Source: Candidatus Nanoarchaeia archaeon (GTDB lineage Archaea > Nanobdellota > Nanobdellia > Pacearchaeales > GW2011-AR1). From it: a stretch of 64,000 nt of DNA. A model generated the notes under the pieces. It did no database searches. It saw only the letters and a list, made by a program, of their open reading frames with translations, and was not told the DNA's origin. Numbering within the stretch: the stretch's first letter is position 1; every line of letters starts with the position of its first letter. The translations under genes and the position numbers were made by a program. Location of the stretch: positions 50,055 to 114,054 of the forward strand of contig JAQUKY010000004.1 in NCBI GenBank assembly GCA_028718805.1. The letters are read 5' to 3'. This document shows positions 20,349-30,845 of this stretch, one piece after another.

Positions 20349-21914
20349 ATGGAAGATTCTAATAAAATAAGCTTAAATGAAAAGAGAATTAGGGAAATAA
20401 CCTTAGCTTATTATTCTATAAATGAAGTCAAAAAAGCAATTTTTCAGTTTTCAATAAATAGGGAGTGCATCCCAAGATATTTTGAAGGATTTGGGAAAAG
20501 GCCAGATAATTTCCAGTATGAATCAGACATAATAGAACAAGTAAGAAAAGGCGCAACCTCTTTTCATTGCAGTGAAGAATTATGGAGAGACCCATTAGAA
20601 CTTTCTACAGAGCACAAGGAGCAGGATTTTAATGAATTAAGAATCGGGTGGGACTTGCTTTTGGATGTTGACTCTCCTTATCTAGAATATAGTAAATTTT
20701 ATTCTCAATTATTAATAGAAACCCTAGAATTTTATGGAATCAGAAACATTGGAGTAAAATTTAGCGGAAGCAAGGGATTTCATGTAATTGTACCTTGGAA
20801 AGCTTTTCCAAAGCAGATTTATGGCCAAGAAACAAGGAAAATGTTTCCAGAGTGGCCAAGATTAATCTGCCAATATTTATCTTCGGTTATACAGCCAAAA
20901 CTAGCAGATAAAATTTTTGAAAATGAAAGCCTAAAAGATTTAGCTAAAAAAACAGGAAATAAGGAAGAAGAACTCTTAATAATTGAATGCTTAACCTGCC
21001 ATAGGCCTGCTGTTAAAAAAGAGCTTGTAACCTGGATTTGTCCAAATTGCAAAAATGAATTAGTAATGATAAAGAAGACCAAGAGAATCCCAAAATGCCC
21101 AAATGATGATTGCAGGGGTATTATGTCTAAAAAATCTTCAAAAGAAATTTATGTATGCGAGTTTTGCAGCAGAAATTCTCAAAAAAATCCAGGAAATTTC
21201 AGCAAGATAAGAGAAAAAACAGAAAAATTTATAGATGCAGACTTAATCCTTGTTGCTCCAAGACATTTATTTAGAATGCCTTATTCCTTGCATGAAAAAA
21301 CCTCATTGTCTTCTATTGTTATAGACAAAGACAAAATTAAGAATTTTCAGTTAACAGATGCAAGGCCATTAAAAGTGAAAGTAAAGAACTTTTATCCAGA
21401 TGCAAAAGAAGGAGAAGCTAAAAATTTATTGCTTCAGGCTTTAGACTGGAAAGAACAAAGAGATAAAAAGTCAAAACAAAAATCTTTTGATAATCTTAAT
21501 GTTTCTGGCCTGCAAGGTTCTTCTGGTAAAAAAGGTTACCAAGATATAAACCCAGCAAATTTAACAGAAGATATTTTTCCTCCTTGCATAAGATTAATTC
21601 TAAATGGAGTTAAACAAGATGGAAGAAAAAGAGCATTATTTATCTTAATGAATTTTTTTAAATCCTTAAAATTTTCTGATGAGCAAATATATGAGAAAAT
21701 AAATTCTTGGAATGAAAAAAATTACAATCCTCTAAAATTAGGGTATATTCAGGCCCAGATAAACTGGTATAAAAAAAATCAGGCAAGGCTTCCCCCAAAC
21801 TGTGACAAGCCGCTTTACAAAGAGTTAGGGGTTTGTCATCCAGATGAAATCTGCAGGCAGATTAAAAACCCGATTAATTATGTTTTCAAGAAGTATTTTA
21901 GAAAAGGAAAATAA
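20349..21914 (+). CDS. Fused DNA primase: PriS catalytic domain plus PriL C-terminal Fe-S-like domain
   Basis: PriS motifs DLLLDVD, SGSKGFH, RHLFRMPYSLHEKTS; C-terminal PPC...NC...GVC...EIC Cys set. Confidence 0.88.
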   Translation: MEDSNKISLNEKRIREITLAYYSINEVKKAIFQFSINRECIPRYFEGFGKRPDNFQYESDIIEQVRKGATSFHCSEELWRDPLELSTEHKEQDFNELRIGWDLLLDVDSPYLEYSKFYSQLLIETLEFYGIRNIGVKFSGSKGFHVIVPWKAFPKQIYGQETRKMFPEWPRLICQYLSSVIQPKLADKIFENESLKDLAKKTGNKEEELLIIECLTCHRPAVKKELVTWICPNCKNELVMIKKTKRIPKCPNDDCRGIMSKKSSKEIYVCEFCSRNSQKNPGNFSKIREKTEKFIDADLILVAPRHLFRMPYSLHEKTSLSSIVIDKDKIKNFQLTDARPLKVKVKNFYPDAKEGEAKNLLLQALDWKEQRDKKSKQKSFDNLNVSGLQGSSGKKGYQDINPANLTEDIFPPCIRLILNGVKQDGRKRALFILMNFFKSLKFSDEQIYEKINSWNEKNYNPLKLGYIQAQINWYKKNQARLPPNCDKPLYKELGVCHPDEICRQIKNPINYVFKKYFRKGK

Positions 21915-21995
21915 AAAGTTAACAAAAAGATTAAACTACTCAATCAAAACTTATGAAAACTCAATTCCATATTATATTCGTTTATTAAATTATCA
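21913..21995 (+). repeat. Diverged stem-loop repeat, reverse orientation
   Basis: agattaaactactcaatcaaaactt...tattcgtttattaaatta. Confidence 0.4.
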
Positions 21996-22111
21996 AAAAA
22001 AATATTAAGAGTTTTAGATTATTGACAAATTAATGTTATAAGCACTTAAAACCAACCATATTAAATTTTTAGAAAATAAAAATTTAAATACCCGCTTTCT
22101 TTGTTATATTC

Positions 22112-23944
22112 ATGAAAAAGAGTGTAATCATATTATTTATTTTAATTAGTTTAATGCCTCTAGTTCTGGCAGCAAACGAAACAACAGCTTCATTAGAAGG
22201 CTCTGAAAAAGCATATTCCTGCTTAAAAAACCAGTTAGGGGATAATTGCGGAAATTCTGCTTCTACAGAGCAAACTGCTTTTAGTATATTAGCAATGGCT
22301 TATGACTCTGGCATACAGGGAGATTGTCTTGATTCTCTTAACAGCAAGAAAAAAGATAACTGCTGGGGCAAGACAGCTTCTGATTCATGTGATATAAAAT
22401 CAACTTCTCAGGCAATAATTGCATTAAAATACGTAGGTAAAAATGTTGATGATTATGTTGAATGGCTTGAGGATAAGAAGAAACAAACAACAGGATTAAC
22501 CTGGTTCTTGGAAATTGATGCAAGTGAAGCAACTTCTTGCAAGATAAAAGTAAACAGTGCAAACGAAAAAACTTTTAATATAAATGCAAACAAGAAAATT
22601 TCAGGAACAAGCAGTTGTTTGACTCCTGCAGAAAATAATTATTTTTTAAAAATTTCAAATTCCTGTTTAGATTCTAATTTCACAATATCCTGCGATAAAA
22701 ATTTTGTAACAACTTTAATCTACAAGCAATCTTCAGGATCTACCTATTATATTTCAAGTTTGACTCATTCTGCTTCAATAGCAGGAAGTACAGAAGAAAA
22801 AGTAAATGCTTATTGTTTTGGGATTAACAGCTGTGACTATGAGGGCAGTTTATGGGCGTCAATTGCTCTTGCAAAAACAGGGGAAGATATATCTGCTTAT
22901 CTGCCTTACCTTTCTTCTGTTTATGATAACACAGCCAATAAAAAATATTTCCCTTCTGCTTTTCTCTATATGATAACAAGCGAGGATGATTATCAGTCAG
23001 ACATAACTGGAAAACAAAAGCAAGGAAAGTATTGGGAAGAAAGTGGAAATAAATTCTATGATACTGCTCTTGCATTATCTGCATTGCAGCAAGTTTTGAT
23101 AGATGAAGTAGGAAATGCAAAAGATTATTTATTGTCAATTCAAGACAGTTCAGGATGCTGGAGTTCTAATAATGTTAGAGACACCTCATTTATATTATAT
23201 GCAGCATGGCCAAAAAATCCAGTTTCAAGCGGAGATGTTGTAGAAACCAGATCAAAATGTACAGACTTTAATCATTATTGTACTGCTTATGGAGAATGCA
23301 CTTCAGAAAATGTTTTGAGCAATTTCTATTGCTCTGGATTAGGTGATATTTGTTGTTCAACAGAACCAGCAAAAGTATCTTGCGAAGATAAAAATGGAAT
23401 AGTCTGCCCTTCAGGAGAACAATGCACAGGAAGTGAAGTAACTGCTTCAGATACTAATTATTGCTGTATTGATTCATGTATTGAAGTCTCAGCTGCAACA
23501 ACCTGCGAGGAGAATTCAAATAATTGCAGAACAAGTTGTTTATCAACTGAACAGGAAACTTCTGCATATGAGTGTAATGGGTATGATGTCTGCTGTGAAG
23601 AAAAAACAACAGGTGGGAAAAGCTGGACATTTATTATTTTATTAATAATTTTGATAATATTAGTAATCCTTGCAATTATCTTTAGAAATCAATTGAAAAT
23701 CTGGTGGTTTAGAACTAAATCTGAATTAAAATTCAGCAGGCCTCCGACAGGACCTTCAGGAAGGCCGCCAGTGAATCCTCCTGGATTCACAAGCCCGATG
23801 ATGATACCTACTAGACCAAGACAAATAATCCCAAGAGGAAATATTCCTATGAGAAGGCCGTCAATGAGGTCTGCTCCAAGAAGAGCAGAAAAAGACACTC
23901 TTTTTGATGAAACAATGAAAAAGCTAAAAGAAATGAGTAAATAA
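22112..23944 (+). CDS. Surface protein with alpha/alpha-toroid (prenyltransferase-like) repeats, Cys-rich stalk, C-terminal TM
   Basis: Signal peptide; STEQTAFSILAMAY and DTALALSALQQVL-type repeats; TM (WTFIILLIILIILVILAIIF) and basic cytoplasmic tail. Confidence 0.6.
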   Translation: MKKSVIILFILISLMPLVLAANETTASLEGSEKAYSCLKNQLGDNCGNSASTEQTAFSILAMAYDSGIQGDCLDSLNSKKKDNCWGKTASDSCDIKSTSQAIIALKYVGKNVDDYVEWLEDKKKQTTGLTWFLEIDASEATSCKIKVNSANEKTFNINANKKISGTSSCLTPAENNYFLKISNSCLDSNFTISCDKNFVTTLIYKQSSGSTYYISSLTHSASIAGSTEEKVNAYCFGINSCDYEGSLWASIALAKTGEDISAYLPYLSSVYDNTANKKYFPSAFLYMITSEDDYQSDITGKQKQGKYWEESGNKFYDTALALSALQQVLIDEVGNAKDYLLSIQDSSGCWSSNNVRDTSFILYAAWPKNPVSSGDVVETRSKCTDFNHYCTAYGECTSENVLSNFYCSGLGDICCSTEPAKVSCEDKNGIVCPSGEQCTGSEVTASDTNYCCIDSCIEVSAATTCEENSNNCRTSCLSTEQETSAYECNGYDVCCEEKTTGGKSWTFIILLIILIILVILAIIFRNQLKIWWFRTKSELKFSRPPTGPSGRPPVNPPGFTSPMMIPTRPRQIIPRGNIPMRRPSMRSAPRRAEKDTLFDETMKKLKEMSK

Positions 23945-23945
23945 A

Positions 23946-24734
23946 ATGAAAATTTTTTCGCCTCACTTAAACTTCTTGAACATCAAAAATTTTCAATTTT
24001 TGTGGCTTAAAAATCCTAAAGGATTTTTAAAAATCAATAAAAAAGTTCTTTTAACCTTCTTATACGATCTTGTCGGATATATTATTATAATTTTAGGTTT
24101 TTATTTTTTAGCCATATTTATCAGGAAGAAAATTGCAAGCTTGACAAACACAGTAGATTATTCTTCTTTTTTTTCAAATAATATTGAATTAATTAATCAG
24201 AATTTTGCCTCGCTAAAGCTTATTCTTTTTTTGTTATTATTGTTTATATTCTTGTTTTCAATATTTGCATTGATTATACATACCTTATTTAAAGGATTAA
24301 TCTGGTTAAAACTAAGAGATAAAAAGTTTTCATGGAAGTTTTTCAGAAAATATCTTTTATTAAATCTGATTTATCTCGTTCCATTAGCAATAATTTTGCT
24401 TTTTGTTTTTTTACAGCTTAAAAGTAATCTGCTATTAGTAATAATCTTGCTAATAGGATTGCATTTCCATGTTTTATTATCTTATTCTCTAACAGACGAA
24501 AACAAGATAAGAAGTTCCTTCAAATTTGCATTTAAGCAGGGATTTAAAATAAAATATTTCATAATTCCTTATCTGATAATCTTAACCGGACTTTTTATCT
24601 TAGCATACATTCTGGGCAGCCTGCCTTTTTATTCATTAAAAACATTGGTTAACTTTTTTGTTTTTGTTTTTTATTTTGCAATATCCAGAAACTATATAAA
24701 TAGTATTTTGTATAATATCATAAAGGAAAAATAG
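23946..24734 (+). CDS. Polytopic membrane protein
   Basis: About six hydrophobic segments in 262 aa; 1 nt after the preceding stop. Confidence 0.65.
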   Translation: MKIFSPHLNFLNIKNFQFLWLKNPKGFLKINKKVLLTFLYDLVGYIIIILGFYFLAIFIRKKIASLTNTVDYSSFFSNNIELINQNFASLKLILFLLLLFIFLFSIFALIIHTLFKGLIWLKLRDKKFSWKFFRKYLLLNLIYLVPLAIILLFVFLQLKSNLLLVIILLIGLHFHVLLSYSLTDENKIRSSFKFAFKQGFKIKYFIIPYLIILTGLFILAYILGSLPFYSLKTLVNFFVFVFYFAISRNYINSILYNIIKEK

Positions 24735-24748
24735 AGAAAAAGAGGAAG

Positions 24749-26896
24749 ATGAGAGTAAATAATCGTGGGCAGGTAACTATCTTTGTAATAATTGCAATAG
24801 TGATTGTTGTAGTAATAGTTTTATTGCTTTTTTTGATTAATAGAAATGCAAACACAAACATTCAGTCCGATAATTCTAAGCTATCTCTTGTCCCTGCCCA
24901 GGTCAGGCCAGTTTATATTTATATAGACAATGATTTAAAAAAAATAGCAGAAAACGGCTTGGAAATTTTAAGGCTTCAGGGAGGATATATTTATCTTCCA
25001 GATGATGCAGAGATTATAGAGATAGAAACTGCTGGGAAGCATGTTAAAAATGAAGACGGAACCATAGAGCTTATTGAAGGTTCAGGAAAAACTAAAAATC
25101 CAATCTGGGTAAATAAAGATTCAATTGCAGTTCCTTCTATAGATTTTATGCAGGACCAGCTAAGCCAGTATATTGAAAATGAGCTCTCAAAAGAAGATTT
25201 TTCTCAGTTTGAAGCACAGGGAATGGTTATTTCAACAGAGCCAATTAATGCAGAAGTTAGTTTATCAGATGCTGTTAATATTAATGTTATCAGGCCAGTA
25301 AATATAAATTATAAAGACCAAAGCTATACTTTTGAAGAGTTTTCACAAAGAGCAAGCATTAATTTTACACAGATTTATGATGTTGCTTCAACTCTTGTTG
25401 TTTATGAACTAGCATCTAATTATCTTGAAGCTCATGCTAAAAGTTTAATGTCTCTTTACTCTTATGCAGGAGGAGAAAAAGAAGCAGCAGACCTTCCTCC
25501 TCACTCTTTTACAGAAACAAATACTAACTGCAAATTTGTTGCATGGAGCAAGTCAGATGTTGAAAGCAATTTAAAAACAATTTTTTCTGTTTATTATCCT
25601 TTCTTAAAAATGGATAAAACAAATTTTGAAAGAGTTAAAGCAAGCGACCCTGTTTCTCAGGGAGTTTATGATTCTTTTATCTATAATTATTTCCCAGAAA
25701 TGAAAAATATACACATTAATTTTTCCTATGATCCCCAACAGACATTTGAATTCACAACAACTCCTTCAAATCTTGTTCCTGACAGGATTTCCCAGACAAA
25801 AATACCTTTTTTGCCAAGCTTTTGCGTATTTAAATATAAATTTGCTTATACAATATCTGCTCCAATAATAATCAAGATTAAAGATGATAATTCAGGAGGA
25901 TTTTCTAAAGAAGGCTATGAATTTTATTTCCCAATCAAGCTTTACATCTGCAATGATAAAGAAAGAGCATGTGGAGATGAACTTTTATTGAATGTTGATT
26001 TAACAGAAATAAGTGGATTAACAGGAGATAAATTCTATAACTGCCAGGATGTTGATAACCAGAAGATAATAAGTGTTTCAGATTCTCTTGGAAATCCATT
26101 AGAAGGAGCTGATGTAACTCATTATTGCGATGGTTATGCAAATAACTGCTGGCTTGGCATTACAAACAGCCAGGGAAAAGCTACAATTAATCTTCCTAAT
26201 TGTGATAATTCTTCAAGCATAGAGGTTGTGAAAGAGAATTATCAGACAGTAAAAGAAGAGATTAGAGACAGTTATATTTTAGAGAATTTAAAAGAATTTG
26301 AAGTTGATGCTAAGATTATTGATGCTAAGAAGTTTGCTGCTGCATATTCTCTTACAAACGGGTTTAAAGATTCTTCTTGTGGAAAATCTGCCCAGACTCT
26401 TTTAAGTGAGTCTATTAGCACCCCAAACACAAAGGATAGTATAATGATTTCTTTATCAGGGCCAAGTAGTGTTTTTGTTTCATATCCAACACCAGAAAAA
26501 ATAAAGCTTGCTGGAGGAAATTATAAGATGAACAGTATTGTAAATGGTTATGTAAAGATACAGCCATATTCTTATTTAGGAGAGATGATAAGCTTTAATA
26601 CAACAGATAATACTAAACCATATGAAGGAGAATGGCTTCTTGGAAGTTCAGAGGACAATTTAATAATAACTTCTTCTGATTTATCTGGAAAAGACAAAGT
26701 AACCTTCTATGCTTTAGTTGAGCATTTAAGCACAGAAGAACTGTCTGTTGAGGATTTCATGGAAACCCTGATTACACCAGAGGGCTTAGTTGGAAAAGTA
26801 AGTGCAGATACAGATTGCAATGGTGTAGTGGAAAATATTGATGTGAATATATCTAAATCAGAGTATAATAATTTTATTAAACCTAAATTTGTTTAA
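24749..26896 (+). CDS. Large pilin-like membrane-anchored surface protein
   Basis: MRVNNRGQVTIFVIIAIVIVVVIVLLLFLINRN N-terminus and 680-aa ectodomain. Confidence 0.65.
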   Translation: MRVNNRGQVTIFVIIAIVIVVVIVLLLFLINRNANTNIQSDNSKLSLVPAQVRPVYIYIDNDLKKIAENGLEILRLQGGYIYLPDDAEIIEIETAGKHVKNEDGTIELIEGSGKTKNPIWVNKDSIAVPSIDFMQDQLSQYIENELSKEDFSQFEAQGMVISTEPINAEVSLSDAVNINVIRPVNINYKDQSYTFEEFSQRASINFTQIYDVASTLVVYELASNYLEAHAKSLMSLYSYAGGEKEAADLPPHSFTETNTNCKFVAWSKSDVESNLKTIFSVYYPFLKMDKTNFERVKASDPVSQGVYDSFIYNYFPEMKNIHINFSYDPQQTFEFTTTPSNLVPDRISQTKIPFLPSFCVFKYKFAYTISAPIIIKIKDDNSGGFSKEGYEFYFPIKLYICNDKERACGDELLLNVDLTEISGLTGDKFYNCQDVDNQKIISVSDSLGNPLEGADVTHYCDGYANNCWLGITNSQGKATINLPNCDNSSSIEVVKENYQTVKEEIRDSYILENLKEFEVDAKIIDAKKFAAAYSLTNGFKDSSCGKSAQTLLSESISTPNTKDSIMISLSGPSSVFVSYPTPEKIKLAGGNYKMNSIVNGYVKIQPYSYLGEMISFNTTDNTKPYEGEWLLGSSEDNLIITSSDLSGKDKVTFYALVEHLSTEELSVEDFMETLITPEGLVGKVSADTDCNGVVENIDVNISKSEYNNFIKPKFV

Positions 26897-26924
26897 AAGG
26901 AAGATAAATTAAACTGGTGATAAA

Positions 26925-27015
26925 CAAAATCAATAAAAAACAAGAAACCAATAGCAATTATGACTAAAACGCTATGAAAAACAAACAAAAGCGTTTATGG
27001 GTTTAAGATTAGTGA
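26925..27015 (+). repeat. Dispersed stem-loop repeat, short subtype, reverse orientation
   Basis: gactaaaacgctatgaaaaacaaacaaaagcgtttatgggtttaagattagtga. Confidence 0.55.
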
Positions 27016-27043
27016 TATTAAAGGATAAACAAACAAAAACAAC

Positions 27044-29437
27044 ATGCAAAAAAGAGTAAAAGAAAAACATAAAAAAGAAAAAGAGAAAATTATTTATGAT
27101 TACAAGATAATTGCCTTATTTTTAATAACTCTTGCAATTACTATTCCAATAACAATTTCTCTTTCATTTGCACAAACTGATTCAATTGATTCAATAGATT
27201 TAAGCCAGGGAGTTATTGTTATAGGCTCTGAATCAGAAAAACAGGTTTCTGGAATTACAGGACTTGCAGTAGATTCAGCAGGTTTGCCTGATGCGGGGGG
27301 TAAATGTTCTAACAAAGGGGAGAAAATTTCTGGTATCGTTAGTGCAATGGATAATGGCATCATAAGCACTCTTGAGAAAGTTGCTTCTGTCATGTTTTTA
27401 ATATGCACGGTTGCAAGTGCTATTGATTCAATAATTGAAGGTGTTTACATGGCTCTTGCTTGTTGTGCTCCAAATCTACTTAATGCGCCAGTTTGCATAT
27501 ACAAGGAAGGTGAAGGAAGAGTCTGGGAAGTTTCTTTTACCATGGTTATAAAAGGAATTTGCTGTTTTGTTAATTGCGGTTGGTGCACAGGAAGCGGGGA
27601 TTGTATGGGAGTTTTAAGTAATCTTGCGATATTCAGCAAGATTCCCGGAATAGTAAAAACTCCTGGTGGAACAGTTCCAGGAATAGGGCAGTTTCATATG
27701 TCTCCTTATGAGAACATATATACTGCAATTGGCTGCATGTGCCCTGTTGCTATTTTGTTTAATTTAAGAAAATTAAAGACAATATATCAAACCTATGATT
27801 GCTGCTTAGATCAGGCTTGTAAAAACGGGCTTTCAACAGAACAATGTGAAAAACAATTGAGTGAAGCGACCTGTATGTATTGGGAAGGAAGTCTTTATAG
27901 TATGCTAATAAAAATCCTGATGAGTATACTTGCAGCGTTTATAGGCAAATTAATTGTTCAACTAGTAGCACAATATATGTTAGGGGCTGTTTTGCATTGT
28001 GCTCTTGCTATATGGGATTTGGCTCATGTTCCTGCAACAATAAAAGGAGTGCAAACTTCATGGAAATGGACCCAGGCGACATTTAAAGAGCCAAGCTGTT
28101 CTTCTCTTGGTTTTGATAAAATCAAAAAGCAATATGAGCCAGGACTTTGGTCACAATCTGCAGGAGTAACCAGTCTTACTTTAAATGACCAGAATAAAGA
28201 CGGAAGATACGACAGTCTTGGAAGAAACTATGATAAAACATTGGTAAAAAGGGCAAATGCCCCCGAGGCAATAAGGAATAATCCTGATGTTAAAGGATTA
28301 ATTTACAAAGTTAATATTGAAAAACCTGACGGAACAGGGGAAACTTATTACGTAACAAGAAATTCTCTTACACTTACATTTGCAGATACAGGGGTTTATA
28401 ATGCAGATGGAACAACTGCATATGATTTAAGCACTGCTGATGGAAAAAAAGCATGGAAAGATAAAAAAGCATTTGGTGTAGCTACCGGCAACACCAATGT
28501 TGCGGGAACTACATATAGTTATGAAGAAATTGGAGGCGTTGAAACTAGTACAAAAACAGAAACTAATGCTAAAACAGGAATTTCCTTGGTAACATCAGTA
28601 AACAAGGAATCTAAGTTAAGTACATCTACACTTAGCACCAAAGAAGGAAGCATAACTATTCCTGCGGAAGCTGCAAAACAAATTTCAGTGAGTAATATCA
28701 AGTCAGTTGATACTGCCACAGGTACAATAACACTTAATAGTGGGGGAAAAATTGATGTAAAAACAAATGAAGGAGTTTCTACAGCAACTTTTTATGATAA
28801 TAAGAACAAAAATGTTGTGCAGACAGTTTCCCAATATCCGGAATCTAGTACTACTAAATCAGGAACTATTATAAACTCTTTTGATAGTCAGGGGAGAATA
28901 ACTGAAACTACTGAAACCTTTGGAACATTAGTTAGTAAATCTAATATCAAATATAATAAGGATGGAACTAGCACAAGTACTAAGGTCACAGAAGATAAAG
29001 ATGAGATTATACAAAGGAGTATTAATACTTACGATTCTAATAACAAAGAAATTGCAACAACTGAAATATCTTATACTGGAGTTAATAAGGCCCTTGTAAA
29101 TGTCCATAATGCTGATTTAGATATTACTTACACCTATGACCAAGCAACAGGAGATTTTACAAATGCAAATGGTGTTAAAGTTAATTTAGACACTGACTCT
29201 TTAGGTCCGGAAATAAAAGCAGCATTAACCCAAGCAAAAGCACAGATACTAAAGGATCAGAAAAAAAGTGTGATTAATAAAGCTCCAGGAAAATTCACAA
29301 AATATGTTGTGATATCTGCGGCTGATGCAAAATTGAACAGGGATAGGGCAGTATATTCAGCAGCATGGGATCTTCTTGATAACACTCTTGGGAAATATGC
29401 TTATAACTATGTGGATGATATGTGCTCAGAGGATTGA
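27044..29437 (+). CDS. Membrane protein with Cys-rich multi-TM N-terminal half and repetitive hydrophilic C-terminal half
   Basis: 797 aa; CCAPNLLNAPVC, CCFVNCGWCTGSGDC; Thr/Ser/Lys-rich YD-like strands in the C-terminal half. Confidence 0.6.
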   Translation: MQKRVKEKHKKEKEKIIYDYKIIALFLITLAITIPITISLSFAQTDSIDSIDLSQGVIVIGSESEKQVSGITGLAVDSAGLPDAGGKCSNKGEKISGIVSAMDNGIISTLEKVASVMFLICTVASAIDSIIEGVYMALACCAPNLLNAPVCIYKEGEGRVWEVSFTMVIKGICCFVNCGWCTGSGDCMGVLSNLAIFSKIPGIVKTPGGTVPGIGQFHMSPYENIYTAIGCMCPVAILFNLRKLKTIYQTYDCCLDQACKNGLSTEQCEKQLSEATCMYWEGSLYSMLIKILMSILAAFIGKLIVQLVAQYMLGAVLHCALAIWDLAHVPATIKGVQTSWKWTQATFKEPSCSSLGFDKIKKQYEPGLWSQSAGVTSLTLNDQNKDGRYDSLGRNYDKTLVKRANAPEAIRNNPDVKGLIYKVNIEKPDGTGETYYVTRNSLTLTFADTGVYNADGTTAYDLSTADGKKAWKDKKAFGVATGNTNVAGTTYSYEEIGGVETSTKTETNAKTGISLVTSVNKESKLSTSTLSTKEGSITIPAEAAKQISVSNIKSVDTATGTITLNSGGKIDVKTNEGVSTATFYDNKNKNVVQTVSQYPESSTTKSGTIINSFDSQGRITETTETFGTLVSKSNIKYNKDGTSTSTKVTEDKDEIIQRSINTYDSNNKEIATTEISYTGVNKALVNVHNADLDITYTYDQATGDFTNANGVKVNLDTDSLGPEIKAALTQAKAQILKDQKKSVINKAPGKFTKYVVISAADAKLNRDRAVYSAAWDLLDNTLGKYAYNYVDDMCSED

Positions 29438-29465
29438 TTATTTTTAGGTTTATCTTATTCTTATT

Positions 29466-29530
29466 ACTCTCGCAAAATTGCTCGGCTTAATTGCTCAAGA
29501 GTTTTAGTTTTGACTGTTATTGATTAGTAT
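29466..29530 (-). repeat. Dispersed stem-loop repeat, short subtype
   Basis: aattgctcggcttaattgctcaagagttttagttttgactgttattgattagt. Confidence 0.5.
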
Positions 29531-29539
29531 TTTACTTTT

Positions 29540-29657
29540 TGGTAATATGTAAAACGATTTTAATATGTAGCTGAGTTTTCATTAAGTTATGTTTGAACAG
29601 CTTACTCTTCTCATTAACATATAATCTCGTTTTTAACATTGCCGATTCAGTTTTAGT
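29540..29657 (-). repeat. Dispersed stem-loop repeat, long subtype
   Basis: ggtaatatgtaaaacgattttaatatgtagctgagttttcattaagttatgtttgaacagctt; near relative of 33302. Confidence 0.75.
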
Positions 29658-29672
29658 AATATAAAAAGAACA

Positions 29673-30626
29673 CTAAATCAAAGCCAGGCATGTGTTCTTT
29701 TTATAGCCGTCGGCAATCTTATTGCAAAGAGCAGGATTAGCAGTATCTAATGCAAGAGTCATATAGCAATTATCTTTTTTAACAGCCTCTTTTATTAAAC
29801 TGCAAAAATCTGCATTTTTTGACTCTTGCGCGCATAAATCCAGGCAATAGTCTGAATTATATCCAGATGATATGCTAAGGCAGGAATCTTTTGCTTTTGC
29901 ATAATTTGTTTTTGAATTTGCTACTGCCTGTTTTTCAAGATCAGAATCATCTGTTCCTGTTATCTTATTAAAATTATAATCTACTACTTCTGCTGGTTGT
30001 TGAGTTGATGAAGAATCATTAATAGGATTATTCTCTGGTTCTGGGTTTGGTGTAGGTTCTGTTGCTGGTTCTGATATAGGTTCAGTAATATTTTCCTCTT
30101 GTGCTAAAACTTTAAATGTTTCAGAAGTTACTGCTTTTTCTTTTCCATAGAGTGCGCTAACCTGTAGTTTATATGTTCCAGGAGCAAGTTCTGCTTTAAA
30201 TGTTTTAGTAAAAACAGACTTGTCTTTCAAGGCAACAGTTTCTTCTTTTCTCAAGCTAGGGTAATACTTTCCCTCTAGTGAATATATATCATATCTTAAA
30301 GTTATGTCATAAATTTCTGCTTTTCCGAGATTTAATGCTTCTACTTCGTAATTAAGAGTGCCTCCTCTTTTAACTTCTGCGTCTATATTTGTGATTCTAA
30401 GGTCCATTAATTTGTCAGGAACTTTCGGGGAATTGAAAAACGAAAAATAAACAGCAAACGCAATCAGGATTATTGCCAAAAAGAACCCAATATAAATAAT
30501 TACTTTTTTAGAATCTCTTTCTTTTTCCTCTTTTCCGGCAGGCATGGATTGCTGAACTGGTTGTTGAATAAAAGGCCCAGGCATGGTATTAGCAGGTAGT
30601 TTATATCTATGTTCTGGCATGTTCAA
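29673..30626 (-). CDS. Membrane-anchored CARDB-like protein
   Basis: TM segment followed by DLRITNIDAEVKRGGTLNYEVEALNLGKAEI (CARDB-like), then Cys-containing C-terminus. Confidence 0.55.
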   Translation of the reverse strand: MNMPEHRYKLPANTMPGPFIQQPVQQSMPAGKEEKERDSKKVIIYIGFFLAIILIAFAVYFSFFNSPKVPDKLMDLRITNIDAEVKRGGTLNYEVEALNLGKAEIYDITLRYDIYSLEGKYYPSLRKEETVALKDKSVFTKTFKAELAPGTYKLQVSALYGKEKAVTSETFKVLAQEENITEPISEPATEPTPNPEPENNPINDSSSTQQPAEVVDYNFNKITGTDDSDLEKQAVANSKTNYAKAKDSCLSISSGYNSDYCLDLCAQESKNADFCSLIKEAVKKDNCYMTLALDTANPALCNKIADGYKKNTCLALI

Positions 30627-30695
30627 TAAAATCCAAGTCAGTTTATATATTTTATTGAAAAAAAGTGTGTCTAATAACTTGACTAATTTATATTA

Positions 30696-30811
30696 TTAAC
30701 CTATAATTTTTATCCGCTTGAGCTTCTCTCTGATTATCTTAATCTTCTGTGGACTTCAGCTTGCTGAACCTGCTTCCACATAGCGCATAAGTTTTTTCAT
30801 TACTGATCTAA
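30696..30811 (-). repeat. Diverged stem-loop repeat between divergent genes
   Basis: taacctataatttttatccgcttgagcttctctctgattatctt...ttttttcattactgat. Confidence 0.35.
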
Positions 30812-30845
30812 TATTCCAAACATTTATTAATTATATTTTTCTAAT

